DNA of 64,000 bases from Notolepis coatsorum (GCA_963971535.1 OZ020589.1:69045239-69109238), one strand, 5' to 3'; counted from the first letter of the stretch, positions 10,046 through 20,225 are shown. The notes: generated by a model from the sequence alone, not told the origin. Translations and numbers: made by a program.

Positions 10046-10470
10046 TACCCTATTTGATTATCTTAAACCTTGCTGGATTACATACAGTATACTCCACACC
10101 CTGCGTTCTCCAGTTTTTTGGACCCTTTGACCCATCAGTAGAAATCTGTACATATGCCTCCCATGTCTGTTTTATATAATCCTCAACTTCAAGATCTGAA
10201 CTGCTGATGCCTTCCTGGTGCATCCTGTCTAATATGTCAACATTAGGCACATGGAGAAACCAACATGCATCAATCACGTCCTCCTAACCAACTCATATTC
10301 TTCCAACCAGCTCTTTAATGCATAGCCCCTTTACCTTCAATAAACTCTCAATTTTCTTTGAGAAGACACATAGCTGAGGGACTCAGGTTGGATCCATTTC
10401 GCCTCATCCAATAATGTAACCCTAACTTTCTACGCCTTATCCTCAGAGGATACTCTCCCATTTCCACCAA
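10046..10470 (-). pseudogene. I-like LINE RNase H, N-terminal part
   Basis: Minus-strand reading contains VEDYIKQTWEAYVQISTDGS followed by KGP, the first catalytic strand (TDGS) of LINE RNase H. Upstream there is diverged linker sequence with frame changes. It joins in order to the pieces at 8725-8676 and 8604-8475, and the Rex1-like copy sits between them. So the I-like element was already present when Rex1 inserted. Confidence 0.6.
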
Positions 10471-10578
10471 TAAAGCAGGGATGAGTGTTGTTCTAATCTA
10501 AACGCTCCACAGCACATACTTAATTTTTGTATCAAGGCAAGAATGATTTGGAACCCACATATAAAAAAACACTGGTAT

Positions 10579-11472
10579 TGTAACACTTTGAGTGCCAGCC
10601 ACGACAATTGTCATTTGATTTTTTTATTAGCGATCTGAATTCATATTTCATCAACCGAGTCTCCCGTTGGTACAGCAGCCCCTCCAGGAGCTCAGATGGG
10701 AAAAAAGCGCCCCCTATCATCTATCCCTGTGTAACTGCAGGTCAGTCGATTAGACTGACCTGGGATCTGTAGATCTGTAGAGGTGGAGCCAACTGGCTCC
10801 ATTGTGCTGGCGAGCCGTCTGATCAAGAGGGATCTGATCGCGAGACGGAAAGCAGCCTGGAATATATATTTACAGCAGCCAATAATCAATCAATAAACGC
10901 GATCGATATTTGGAATGGCGATCAGGAATTGGAATAATCTTTTTGGAGAAAATCTGATCTAAGGTAAGGAGTCTATGTTACCAGTCTTGGGGTAATCGGA
11001 GCTGTATTCACTGAGATAACAGCGTGTCCCTATGTGTGTGTGTGTGTGTGTGTGTGTGATCTTGAGGAAACGAGAGAATAGATTTTTCAGCCCGCGTCTA
11101 TAGTGTGCATAAGTACACATATACTATCTATAATCTAGCGTTTATTTGAAAACGATTCATAAATAGGCCGACAACGTGTGTAGTGTATTCGAGAATATTC
11201 CAATAAATGCCGTTTATGGGGGAATCTTTAAATTTTCAGAAAATTTTCGAGAGAACGATTTTCGAAATGCTATACAAAGGATATGAACCGATTAAAAAAC
11301 AATCCGTTTCGACAATGTTGACTGCAAACAAGTCATTGATAAGCGAAGGGCAGATTAGACACATAGCCATAATTTAAAACATAGATTAGGCGTTTTTAAC
11401 GCTAACATTGAAGTGGATGATGGCATTCAACGGGGTAAAAATGTAAACAAGGTCGGCACTGATAGTGTTAAA
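10579..11472. mobile_element. Possible TTAA-type MITE
   Basis: The left end reads TAACACTTTGAGTGCC. The right end, complemented, reads TTAACACTATCAGTGCC. These look like imperfect terminal repeats of a piggyBac-type MITE, with TTAA at the right (11469-11472) and a mutated TGTAA at the left. The interior (A/T-rich, one GT run at 11035-11058) has no ORF. Confidence 0.4.
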
Positions 11473-11480
11473 AGCAGTAG

Positions 11481-11598
11481 GTTCTCAACCTACAAAAATT
11501 ACAAATGTGTATTTCTAAATATTTTTGTGACCCCCCCAACATCGTCTAGAGAGCCACGTGGGGGTCCCGACTCTCATGTTGAGAACCACTGCTTTAAA
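11481..11598. mobile_element. Short hAT-like MITE next to the last transporter exon
   Basis: The ends AGCAGTAGGTTCTCAACC and GTTGAGAACCACTGCT are imperfect inverted repeats. The interior includes a short poly-C and a CACGTG. It lies about 15 bp from the stop codon of the exon at 11613-12068. Confidence 0.5.
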
Positions 11599-11612
11599 GA
11601 AAGATACTAGAG

Positions 11613-12068
11613 CTATGATGTGGAAGTATTACGCTTGACCTGAAACACATCCCAGCTCTCAGGTAAAAGACCACGGTCAAACATGAATGCAGCCAGGAAG
11701 GAGAAAGCCAAGATGTCTGCTAAGGTGGTGAGCATGCAGATCGTCCTGACAGGAGACCGCTGGACATAAGCCCCATCCTCCAGGGTGCAACCAGGAATAG
11801 GAATGACAACAGGAAGACCTAGAACCTTCTCTCCGGCCAAAATTCTAATTGTCACCCCTAAAAGGTAGCCCACCGTGGCCCCGTAACCGTTTGACACCTT
11901 GAAGAAGAGGATGCAGACCAGCTGGGGAAAGATGAGGGTGTAGGCAATGTCCGCTCCTAGGATCAAGAACACCAGGACACTGTTGAAGCAGAGAGTGAGT
12001 GCAGTGCTAGTGAGACCCACCACCACCACACAGATACGGATCACCCACTGCATCTCATAGTCTGACGC
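11613..12068 (-). CDS. slc5a7-like: Choline transporter (SLC5A7/CHT1-like), last recognised exon
   Basis: The exon begins after a polypyrimidine-AG acceptor (CCTCTTAG at 12069-12076) in phase 0 and encodes 151 residues. These start ASDYEMQWVIRICVVVVG and include hydrophobic helices VLVFLILGADIAYTLIFPQL and a GYGATVGYLLG segment, then LPVVIPIPGC, PVRTICMLTTLADILAFSFL and a final LPESWDVFQ. This matches the last membrane helices of the sodium-dependent high-affinity choline transporter family (SLC5). A stop follows ten residues after DVFQ, so the long cytoplasmic tail usual for the family, which carries trafficking signals, is absent. The stop codon falls in an inverted-repeat arm of transposon origin. 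The exon itself has no frameshift. Confidence 0.85.
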   Translation of the reverse strand, partial: ASDYEMQWVIRICVVVVGLTSTALTLCFNSVLVFLILGADIAYTLIFPQLVCILFFKVSNGYGATVGYLLGVTIRILAGEKVLGLPVVIPIPGCTLEDGAYVQRSPVRTICMLTTLADILAFSFLAAFMFDRGLLPESWDVFQVKRNTSTS

Positions 12069-12222
12069 CTAAGAGGCAGGTAGATAAGAGGAGAAAAAGA
12101 GAGACAAAGATACAGAGGTTTGATTTGTTCTAGGGCTGTCAGTTTATCGCGTTAATTAGATTAATTAATTACACAGCAAATTATCGCGTTATGAAAATTA
12201 ACTCAACATTTATTACAAAATA

Positions 12223-12253
<31 letters not shown>

Positions 12254-12456
12254 TTTATCAAATTTTCTTTTAATCTCATTCATTCCATAAGAACATATAA
12301 TACACATTTACAGACTTCTTTTTTAATATGGTCCATTTGCATGTTCTTGGTATCTGATTCTAGGGACATCTATGGATCTCAGGGAATGTATTCCCAGTGT
12401 CAGAAATACTGTGGGCTAGATCCACAAAGAATGGATTGCACGGAGCAAGTTGCACC

Positions 12457-14294
12457 TGTTATGGTTTGTAACCGACCCCAATCGCACAACACAAGACAGG
12501 TATGAGAGTAAGCCAAGAACTGGGCATTTATTGAAAACAACAGAAAACGGCACTGTCCCTTTAAGGGAGAACACAAATTACAGGAAAACAAGAAATGGGA
12601 AAAAAGGCACAGTGCCTTTAAGAGGCGAGCTGGCTAAGGGGAAGGCTAAGGGAAAGGCTAACGGACAGGGCCAGGGCAAGGGAACAGGGCAGGAACAGGG
12701 AGGACTAGGAGGACTGGACAGGGAAGACTAGGAGGACTGGACAAGGAGGACTAGGAGGACTAGAAGGACTGGACAGGGAGGACTAGGAGGACTAGAGAGG
12801 GGAAACAGGGAGGACTAGGAGGACTAGAGAGGGGAAACAGGGACAGAGGCCCGCGGAGGCGGGCTGGGGACAGGGAGGACTAGGAGGACAGGACAGGGAT
12901 GACTAGGAGGACTAGGAGGACTGGACAGGGACAGAGAGAAACAGGGTTAAGGCCTTGGACAGGGCGAGGGCTGGAGCTGCTTACAGGGAGGAGTAGGAGG
13001 GCGCAGGCTAGACGTCTGGAGGAGAGCGCGCCGGCTCGGAGAGCGCATCTGGCGCAGAGGTCAGAGTGGTGCGCGTCTGCTTGGAGTACGCACCGGTACG
13101 GAGAGCGCATCTGGCGCGGAGGTCTGAGTGGTGCGCGTCTGCTTGGAGTACGCGCCGGTACGGAGAGCGCATCTGGCGCGGAGGTCTGAGTGGTGCGCGT
13201 CTGCTTGGAGTACGCGCCGGTACGGAGAGCGCATCTGGCGCGGAGGTCTGAGTGGTGCGCGTCTGCTTGGAGTACGCGCCGGTACGGAGAGCGCATCTGG
13301 CGCGGAGGTCTGAGTGGTGCGCGTCTGCTTGGAGTACGCGCCGGTACGGAGAGCGCATCTGGCGCGGAGGTCTACGTGGTGCGCGTCTGCTTGGAGTACG
13401 CGCCGGTACGGAGAGCGCATCTGGCGCGGAGGTCTGAGTGGTGCGCGTCTGCTTGGAGTACGCGCCGGTACGGAGAGCGCATCTGGCACGGAGGTCTGAG
13501 TGGTGCGCGTCTGCTTGGAGTATGCGCCGGTACGGAGAGCGCATCTGGCGCGGAGGTCTGAGTGGTGCGCGTCTGCTTGGAGTACGCGCCGGTACGGAGA
13601 GCGCATCTGGCGCGGAGGTCTGAGTGGTGCGCGTCTGCTTGGAGTACGCGCCGGTACGGAGAGCGCATCTGGCGCAGAGTCTGGATGCGCGTCTGGATGC
13701 GCGTCTGGAGTGAAGAGCGCGTCTGGCGCGGAGTCTGGATGCGCGTCTGGAGTGCGTCTGGATGCGCGTCTGGATGCGCGTCTGGATGCGCGTCTGGAGT
13801 GAAGAGCGCGTCTGGCTCGGAGGTCTGGAGTGGAACACTGGAATACCTCCCGTAGAGGATTAGAGAGCGCAGTACAGTGTCTCCCTCCAGGCAAACGGCG
13901 ACAGGTGGCGAAGGCTTGAGCGCATCTCACGCCGGAGATGAAACAGCATAACAGACAGAAACAGAAACTCCCGTAGGAGCCTACAGATTGAGAACCTCCC
14001 GTAGGAGTTTGCTGATAGAGATATGATACGGAACGACCCGACCAGGACTGAGGGGAAGAGCGAGGTATTTAAAACCCACAGGGGCGCTAATTAGAATACA
14101 CATCAGGTGCGTGAAGGTAATTGATACTTGAACTAGAAGAGTGTGTTCGGCACGAACCAATCAAACAGATACTGACAGATAGTCCAAGGGTGTGGGCTGC
14201 TGAAGAGCAGACGAGGCTAAACGAGCGCGAGGGTGGGGGCTGGAGAAGTGAGGAGAACAGGGAATTAAAGGTCCAGGGAAAGGCGAACCTCACA
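12457..14294 (-). repeat. LTR A of the non-coding LTR element
   Basis: 1838 bp, TG...CA ends. It contains GGACTAGGA-type short repeats (12700-12950), the 62-bp minisatellite with ten units, ATGCGCGTCTGG repeats (13680-13810), and a promoter-distal region shared with LTR B. Confidence 0.85.
13069..13690. repeat. 62-bp minisatellite in LTR A, ten units
   Basis: Ten nearly identical 62-bp units start GTGCGCGTCTGCTTGGAGTA at 13069 and at every 62 bp to 13627. Because 62 is not a multiple of three and the unit is GC-rich without stops, long spurious ORFs appear on both strands. Confidence 0.95.
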
Positions 14295-14796
14295 GTACTC
14301 CCCCCTCCACGGGAGCCACCGGGCGACCCAAAAATACAGACAGAGGGGCAGGGGAAATGACAAGGCAACAAAACAAAAAATTGGGCCATGCTAGCGGGGA
14401 AGCTACACCAAAAGCGGGGCTAGCAAAGGGGCAGGGTAGCCGAGGGGTAACTAGGGAGCTGAAGGGTAACTAAGGTAGCTGAAGGGTAACAGCCAGGGCA
14501 CAGATAGCTACAGGGCCTATGCTAGCTGTAATGCTACATTAACATAGAGGCTGCGCTGGCTGCCGGAGCTAGGCTAGCAGACAGGGCTGGAACAGGGGCA
14601 CTGGAGAGGGGAACAGGGAAGGGGCTAGCAGAGGGAAAGGGTAGCAGCCAGGGCACTGATAGCTACAGGGCCTATGCTAGCTGTACTGCTACATTAACAT
14701 AGAGGCTGCGCTAGCTGCCGGAGCTAGGCTAGCAGACAGGGCTGGAACAGCATGAGAGAAACAAGCTAGCTGGAAGGACAGTCCTAGCTGTGGGGA

Positions 14797-15140
14797 ACTG
14801 ACCTTGCTAGCTGAAGGGGCAGTCCTAGCAGTGGGGAAAACTGACCTTGCTAGCTGAAAGGGCAGTCCTAGCAGTGGGGAAAACTGACCTTGCTAGCTGA
14901 AAGGGCAGTCCTAGCAGTGGGGAAAACTGACCTTGCTAGCTGAAGGGGCAGTCCTAGCAGTGGGAAAAAACTGACCTTGCTAGCTGAAGGGGCAGTCCTA
15001 GCAGTGGGGAAAACTGACCTTGCTAGCTGAAGGGGCAGTCCTAGCAGTGGGAGAAAACTGACCTTGCTAGCTGAAAGGGCAGTCTTAGCAGTGGGGAAAA
15101 CTGACCTTGCTAGCTGAAGGGGCAGTCCTAGCAGTGGGAA
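14797..15140. repeat. 43-44-bp tandem repeat, about eight units
   Basis: Units follow the pattern ACTGACCTTGCTAGCTGAA, then GGGGCAGTCCTAGCAGTGGG and a variable A run. It lies in the interior of the LTR element. Confidence 0.9.
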
Positions 15141-15385
15141 GGCTACACAAAAAGTGGAGGCCATGCAGAGGGACCGGGTTAGCTGACTGGGCATGGCTAG
15201 GGGTGTAAAAAGTACCCAGAAATGATACTTAAGTGAAAGTATGTGTACCGTCTCAAAATCTGACTCAAGTAAAAGTCAAAGTATCTGGCTAAAAACACAC
15301 TTGAGTAAAAGTCAAAAAGTCCTACTTTTAAATGTACTTAAGTACTAAAAAGTAAAAGTTAATCTTTTTTTTGAAAGCGATAGAC

Positions 15386-15554
15386 CAGGGGTCTCAAACT
15401 CATTCCATCGTGGGCCAAGTTTTCATTTTAACTATACATTGCACCAGGTGAGTTAGTTGAAGAGGTGAGCCAATTAGTGAAATCATCAGCTGGTGTTTAG
15501 GCAAGGCTGGAATGAAACCAAGCATACACTCTGCCCACAATGGAATGTGTTCTG
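15386..15554. mobile_element. 169-bp hAT-like MITE with 8-bp TSD
   Basis: Starts CAGGGGTCTCAAACTCATTC and ends CACAATGGAATGTGTTCTG, imperfect inverted repeats. CGATAGAC flanks both sides (15378-15385 and 15555-15562). It is the innermost member of the four-level nest. Confidence 0.85.
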
Positions 15555-15663
15555 CGATAGACAATGCTGAAATGAAAGAACAGAGGACACTTTTTTTTTT
15601 TAATTATTTAATGCACTTCTCCATTGAAGGTAAACTAACATGGACGGCATTCACATCACAGCA

Positions 15664-15860
15664 TGAATAATATCACAATATTAAAAACAGAATGGTGTAT
15701 CCTGAATAATATCACAATATTAACCACAGCATACTGGATTATCCTGAATAATATCACAATATTAAAGGCAGAATACTGGAGTACCCTGAATAATATCTCA
15801 ATATTAAAGACAGAATACTGGAGTACCCTGAATAATATCACAATATTAACCACAGCATAA
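15664..15860. repeat. Tandem repeat of about 41 bp, five units
   Basis: Units contain GAATAATATCACAATATTAA followed by a variable ACAGAATACTGGAGTACCCT part. It lies inside the 15199-16269 element. Confidence 0.85.
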
Positions 15861-16796
15861 TGCGGATCTGACTGTCTATTCTTCTGATAGCAGGTGTTTA
15901 ATCAAAGATCCCCGCTTTCTAGTCTTGCACAAGGACCAATCAGCATGGGTATGGGCGGGTTAATTTCCCATTGATGGGGATTTGATTGGCTGTTTACCTG
16001 CGGTCGCAGGATTAATAACGTTAACGTTAGTTCGGCCAGATAAACAATATACTAATTAAAATGGTTGGACCTGTGAGATTTGTACTTTGTACTTTGTAGG
16101 TCTGCATTTTAAATGTAAGGAGTAAAAAGTATGTTTTTTTTCTCTGAAATGTAATGGAGTAAAAGTACAAAGTATACAAACCTAATAATACTCGAGTAAA
16201 GTACAAATCCCCCAAAACAGTACTTAAGTATTGTAATGAGGTACAATTACTCAAGTACTTTACACCCCTGGCTACAGGGCCTATGCTAGCAGCAAGGGCT
16301 GCATTAACATAGAGGCTGTGCTAGCAGCCGGGGCTAAGCTAGCAGACTGGGGCCATGCAGAGGGACCGGGTTAGCTGCCTGGGCATGGCTAGCTACAGGG
16401 CCTAAGCTAGCAGCAAGGGCTGCATTAACATAGAGGCTGTGCTAGCAGCCGGGGCTAAGCTAGCAGACTGGGGCCATGCTGGTAGTAGAGGCCTAACAAG
16501 CTGCAGGGGAGCTAACGAGGCTAACAGGGAAGCAAACAGGGGAGTAAACAGGGGAGACTAACAGGGGAAACTAACAAGCTAACAGGGGAGCTAACAAAGG
16601 CTAACAGGGGAGACTAACAGGCTAACAGGGGAGCTAACAGGGAAGCTAACAGGGGAGTCAACAGGGGAGCTAACAGGGGAGCTAACAGGGGAGCTAACAG
16701 GAAAGACTAACAGGGGAACTAGAGGGAACAAAAAAAAAGGCAAACTCAACATACACTGTCTGTACTGGCTGGGGTCGTCGACTGGTCGGGTCGTAC

Positions 16797-18615
16797 TGTT
16801 ATGGTTTGTAACCGACCCCAATCGCACAACACAAGACAGGTATGAGAGTAAGCCAAGAACTGGGCATTTATTGAAAACAACAGAAAACGGCACTGTCCCT
16901 TTAAGGGAGAACACAAATTACAGGAAAACAAGAAATGGGAAAAAAGGCACAGTGCCTTTAAGAGGCGAGCTGGCTAAGGGGAAGGCTAAGGGAAAGGCTA
17001 ACGGACAGGGCCAGGGCAAGGGAACAGGGCAGGAACAGGGAGGACTAGGAGGACTGGACAGGGAAGACTAGGAGGACTGGACAAGGAGGACTAGGAGGAC
17101 TAGAAGGACTGGACAGGGAGGACTAGGAGGACTAGAGAGGGGAAACAGGGACAGAGGCCCGCGGAGGCGGGCTGGGGACAGGGAGGACTAGGAGGACTAG
17201 AAGGACTGGACCGGGAGGACTAGGAGGACTAGAAGGACTGGACAGGGAGGACTAGGAGGACTAGAAGGACTGGACAGGGAGGACTAGGAGGACTAGAGAG
17301 GGGAAACAGGGACAGAGGCCCGCGGAGGCGGGCTGGGGACAGGGAGGACTAGGAGGACAGGACAGGGATGACTAGGAGGACTAGGAGGACTGGACAGGGA
17401 CAGAGAGAAACAGGGTTAAGGCCTTGGACAGGGCGAGGGCTGGAGCTGCTTACAGGGAGGAGTAGGAGGGCGCAGGCTAGACGTCTGGAGGAGAGCGCGC
17501 CGGCTCGGAGAGCGCATCTGGCGTGGAGGTCAGAGTGGTGCGCGTCTGCTTGGAGTACGCGCCGGTACGGAGAGCGCATCTGGCGCGGAGGTCTGAGTGG
17601 TGCGCGTCTGCTTGGAGTACGCGCCGGTACGGAGAGCGCATCTGGCGCGGAGGTCTGAGTGGTGCGCGTCTGCTTGGAGTACGCGCCGGTACGGAGAGCG
17701 CATCTGGCGCGGAGGTCTGAGTGGTGCGCGTCTGCTTGGAGTATGCGCCGGTACGGAGAGCGCATCTGGCGCGGAGGTCTGAGTGGTGCGCGTCTGCTTG
17801 GAGTACGCACCGGTACGGAGAGCGCATCTGGCGCGGAGGTCTGAGTGGTGCGCGTCTGCTTGGAGTATGCGCCGGTACGGAGAGCGCATCTGGCGCGGAG
17901 TTCTGAGTGGTGCGCGTCTGCTTGGAGTACGCGCCGGTACGGAGAGCGCATCTGCCGCGGAGGTCTGAGTGGTGCGCGTCTGCTTGGAGTACGCGCCGGT
18001 ACGGAGAGCGCATCTGGCGCGGAGTCTGGATGCGCGTCTGGATGCGCGTCTGGAGTAAAGAGCGCGTCTGGCGCGGAGTCTGGATGCGCGTCTGGAGTGC
18101 GTCTGGATGCGCGTCTGGAGTGAAGAGCGCGTCTGGCTCGGAGGTCTGGAGTGGAACACTGGAATACCTCCCGTAGAGGATTAGAGAGCGCAGTACAGTG
18201 TCTCCCTCCAGGCAAACGGCGACAGGTGGCGAAGGCTTGAGCGCATCTCACGCCGGAGATGAAACAGCATAACAGACAGAAACAGAAACTCCCGTAGGAG
18301 CCTACAGATTGAGAACCTCCCGTAGGAGTTTGCTGATAGAGATATGATACGGAACGACCCGACCAGGACTGAGGGGAAGAGCGAGGTATTTAAAACCCAC
18401 AGGGGCGCTAATTAGAATACACATCAGGTGCGTGAAGGTAATTGATACTTGAACTAGAAGAGTGTGTTCGGCACGAACCAATCAAACAGATACTGACAGA
18501 TAGTCCAAGGGTGTGGGCTGCTGAAGAGCAGACGAGGCTAAACGAGCGCGAGGGTGGGGGCTGGAGAAGTGAGGAGAACAGGGAATTAAAGGTCCAGGGA
18601 AAGGCGAACCTCACA
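16797..18615 (-). repeat. LTR B of the non-coding LTR element
   Basis: 1819 bp, same TG...CA ends as LTR A and near-identical outside the tandem repeats. Length differs because the 62-bp array has eight units here against ten in LTR A, while the GGACTAGGA repeats are longer here. Confidence 0.85.
17538..18033. repeat. 62-bp minisatellite in LTR B, eight units
   Basis: Units of the same 62-bp repeat as 13069-13690, starting at 17538 and every 62 bp. Single-base variants (for example TATGCGCC for TACGCGCC) differ in position between the two LTRs. Confidence 0.95.
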
Positions 18616-18635
18616 GCACCCTTACTTACAATTCG

Positions 18636-18940
18636 TTATGAATTGAAAATGGGGGACCCTGATGTAAACAAGACGAAAGTCTTTCTCTGGTCTGCATCCC
18701 CTTAACAATTGTGTGTATTGAGCCGTACTGTATTGTACCCATTCTGCAATCTGTTAATAAAACTTTCATTCAATCAATCAATCTGCATGGTGATTGATTG
18801 AATGAAAATTGTATTAACAGATTGCAGAATGGGTACAATACAGTACGGCTCAATACACACAATTGTTAAGGGGATGCAGACCAGAGAAAGACTTTCGTCT
18901 TGTTTACATCAGGGTCCCCCATTTTTAATTCATAATGAAT
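18636..18940. repeat. Tail-to-tail inverted pair of LINE 3' ends
   Basis: Left arm (plus) runs from GAATTGAAAATGGGGGACCC to the tail CAATCAATCAATC (about 18780). The right arm starts TGATTGATTGAATG (18790) and is the reverse complement back to GGGTCCCCCATTTTTAATTC (about 18935). The spacer is about 10 bp (CTGCATGG). Both arms are the 3' tail of the 1690-3062 LINE family. Confidence 0.85.
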
Positions 18941-19019
18941 TTAAGTGTGCAACTTGTTCTGTGCAATCCATTCTTTGTGGATCTAGCCCACATCTGTTAC
19001 TAGGCTTGAGTAAATTGTA

Positions 19020-19342
19020 ATGAACCAAATGAGAATATCAATTACATTTTTGTTTATCTTTGACTGTGAATAACACCATGCTAAAATTGACCAGACCTGA
19101 AAAATCTAAGCAAATTAATAAATGGAAGATGATTAAACAGAAGGTTTTGTAGATACAGTACTGAATTCTGCCATCCGGACACATGCATTTGAAATATGAT
19201 TATAGAATATAGAATATCAGGCATAAAATGGTTATGCGATTAAAATCAGATTAATTAATTACAAATCCTGTAATTAATTAGATACATTTTTTTAATCGCC
19301 TGACAGCACTAATTTTTTCATATGCTATTTAAAAATAAATAA
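19020..19342. other. Right end of hAT and A/T-rich intron, no gene
   Basis: Contains the inner right half of the 12131-19311 hAT-like element (TTAATTAATTA blocks near 19250-19285) and a short A/T-rich spacer. I see no coding or RNA gene. Confidence 0.6.
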
Positions 19343-19666
19343 TTAAAGGGCCACTTTGCTCAGTCACTTTCTGTTGTGAGGAGGACATGTGATGGCCGGA
19401 CATGAATCTTACCATCGTGTTGTGTGTGTTGAGAGCTCGGCTCTCGATAAACTCAGCCAGATTAAGTCACCCGCTGGAGAGAAAAACCTCTAGTTATCTG
19501 CAGATGCTATTTCCTCTATTTCAATTACTTTCAAGTATTGAAGTTGAAATAGTTGAGGAAATAGTGGCAGCACTTTACTTTACAAGGGGGGGGGGGGGTT
19601 ATCACATGTCCTCCTCACAACAGAACAATGGGATTCAGGGTACAAATCTGCTAAATGTCCCTTTAA
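19343..19666. mobile_element. TTAA-flanked MITE
   Basis: Starts TTAAAGGGCCACTTTG and ends AAATGTCCCTTTAA, with TTAA at both ends and inner complementary blocks (GGACATGTGATGG type against ATCACATGTCCTCC). A G run lies at 19587-19599. A related copy without a clean left TTAA is at 35897-36145. Both abut transporter exons. Confidence 0.65.
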
Positions 19667-19674
19667 CTGAGAAG

Positions 19675-19781
<107 letters not shown>

Positions 19782-19786
19782 CTCAC

Positions 19787-20006
19787 CTGTTCTCGTAAGA
19801 CATTCTTGTATATATTTGAAGAGAAAATGGAAGTTGCTGACAGCAGGGCAGAGTCGTCGATGATGACATGACGGCGGCAGCCACTGGCCCGATACCGATG
19901 ATGGAGATGTAGGGCGGGGTGAGGTGCTGCAGGACCAGTGGGAGGATTAAACCCTTCTCACCACGCTCATGTGGAGATGGAGCACCATACACTGTCAGGT
20001 TCCAGT
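19787..20006 (-). pseudogene. slc5a7-like: Choline transporter-like exon with frameshift
   Basis: The exon follows acceptor TCGTCTAG and joins in phase to the previous exon (GCC TCC ACA G / AC TGG AAC gives ASTDWN). It encodes DWNLTVYGAPSPHERGEKG, ILPLVLQHLTPPYISIIGIG and PVAAAVMSS, matching the CHT segment around the helix with the AAVMSSADS motif. After AAVMSS one base is missing. The other frame then resumes correctly with DSALLSATSIF and NIYKNVLREQ before the donor CAG/GTGAGTG. The length of 220 is one short of the expected phase. This breaks the protein unless it is a sequencing error. Confidence 0.8.
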
Positions 20007-20087
20007 CTAGACGAGAGCAAAACACACACACGTGAAAATGGAACCAAGTTGAAACCACCCATGCGATAGCCCCTTGGTTTAAACCCA

Positions 20088-20225
20088 CTCCTACATTGAA
20101 ATACCCCTGTCTCACAACCTGAATGGGACCGAATTAGACCATGGTATTAAACTTCCATGGTCACATGATACTGATGAGCTGGTGGTTTGAGGCTGGACAG
20201 AGGACAAATTCTGAGTGCAAAGTGC
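20088..20225. repeat. Intronic direct duplication, partner at 21098-21243
   Basis: Both segments share TTGAAATACCCCTG, CACAACCTGAAT, a GGTATTAA/AGTATTAA block, and GAGGCTGG/AAGGCTGG then CAGAGGACAA. The offset is about 1.01 kb. The inverted pair 20310/20945 lies between them. Confidence 0.55.

Larger units (their letters stand above)
15199..16269. mobile_element. hAT-like element inside the LTR element
   Basis: The termini AGGGGTGTAAAAAGTAC and GTACTTTACACCCCT are inverted repeats, extended by complementary subterminal sequence (AAGTACTTAAG types). The sequence TGGCTA occurs at both junctions, a likely partial target duplication. It interrupts the GCTAGC-rich interior of the LTR element, so it is younger. 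It holds a smaller MITE and an AATAATATCACAATATTAA tandem repeat. No transposase is encoded. Confidence 0.75.
14295..16796. other. Interior of the LTR element: tandem repeats, no genes
   Basis: The tract consists of GCTAGC-rich short repeats, a 43-44-bp tandem repeat (14797-15140) built on CTTGCTAGCTGAAGGGGCAG, the hAT insertion 15199-16269, and AGGGGAGCTAAC repeats (16500-16740). Both ends carry GTAC next to the LTRs. No retroviral-type domain is encoded in any frame. Confidence 0.75.
12457..18615 (-). mobile_element. Non-coding LTR retrotransposon (LARD-like) with 1.8-kb LTRs
   Basis: Two direct copies of about 1.83 kb, each starting TGTTATGGTTTGTAACC and ending GAACCTCACA on the plus strand, flank a 2.5-kb interior. 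The 5-bp sequence GCACC lies immediately outside both ends (12452-12456 and 18616-18620), a perfect duplication. Read on the minus strand, the LTRs begin TGTGAGG and are preceded by a purine tract GTGGAGGGGGGAG, so the element is probably minus-oriented. The interior has no gag or pol, only short tandem repeats and a later hAT insertion, so it must rely on another element. No convincing primer-binding site was seen. It resembles a large retrotransposon derivative. Confidence 0.8.
12131..19311. mobile_element. hAT-like element split by a large LTR element
   Basis: The left end TAGGGCTGTCAGTTTATCGC and the right end, complemented TAGTGCTGTCAGGCG, with nearby TTAATTAATTA on both sides, are imperfect inverted termini. 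Flanks are ATTTGTTC (12123-12130) and ATTTTTTC (19312-19319), a 7/8 match to an 8-bp duplication. The halves also carry complementary subterminal blocks (12405-12456 versus 18946-19000, GGGCTAGATCCACAAAGAAT). The LTR element 12457-18615 sits between the halves. LINE tails fill 18621-18940. Confidence 0.75.

Noticed and set aside
13069..13690. CRISPR-like appearance of regularly spaced repeats
   Set aside because: Units are contiguous 62-bp tandem copies with no unique spacers, in eukaryotic DNA.
12880..13930. Many open frames on both strands over the GC-rich arrays (also 17349-18251)
   Set aside because: The 62-bp unit is not a multiple of three and lacks stops, so all frames stay open; these are LTR minisatellites, not genes.
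12457..18615. Plain segmental duplication of 1.8 kb
   Set aside because: TG...CA ends, a purine tract next to one copy and a perfect GCACC duplication outside both copies fit LTRs better.
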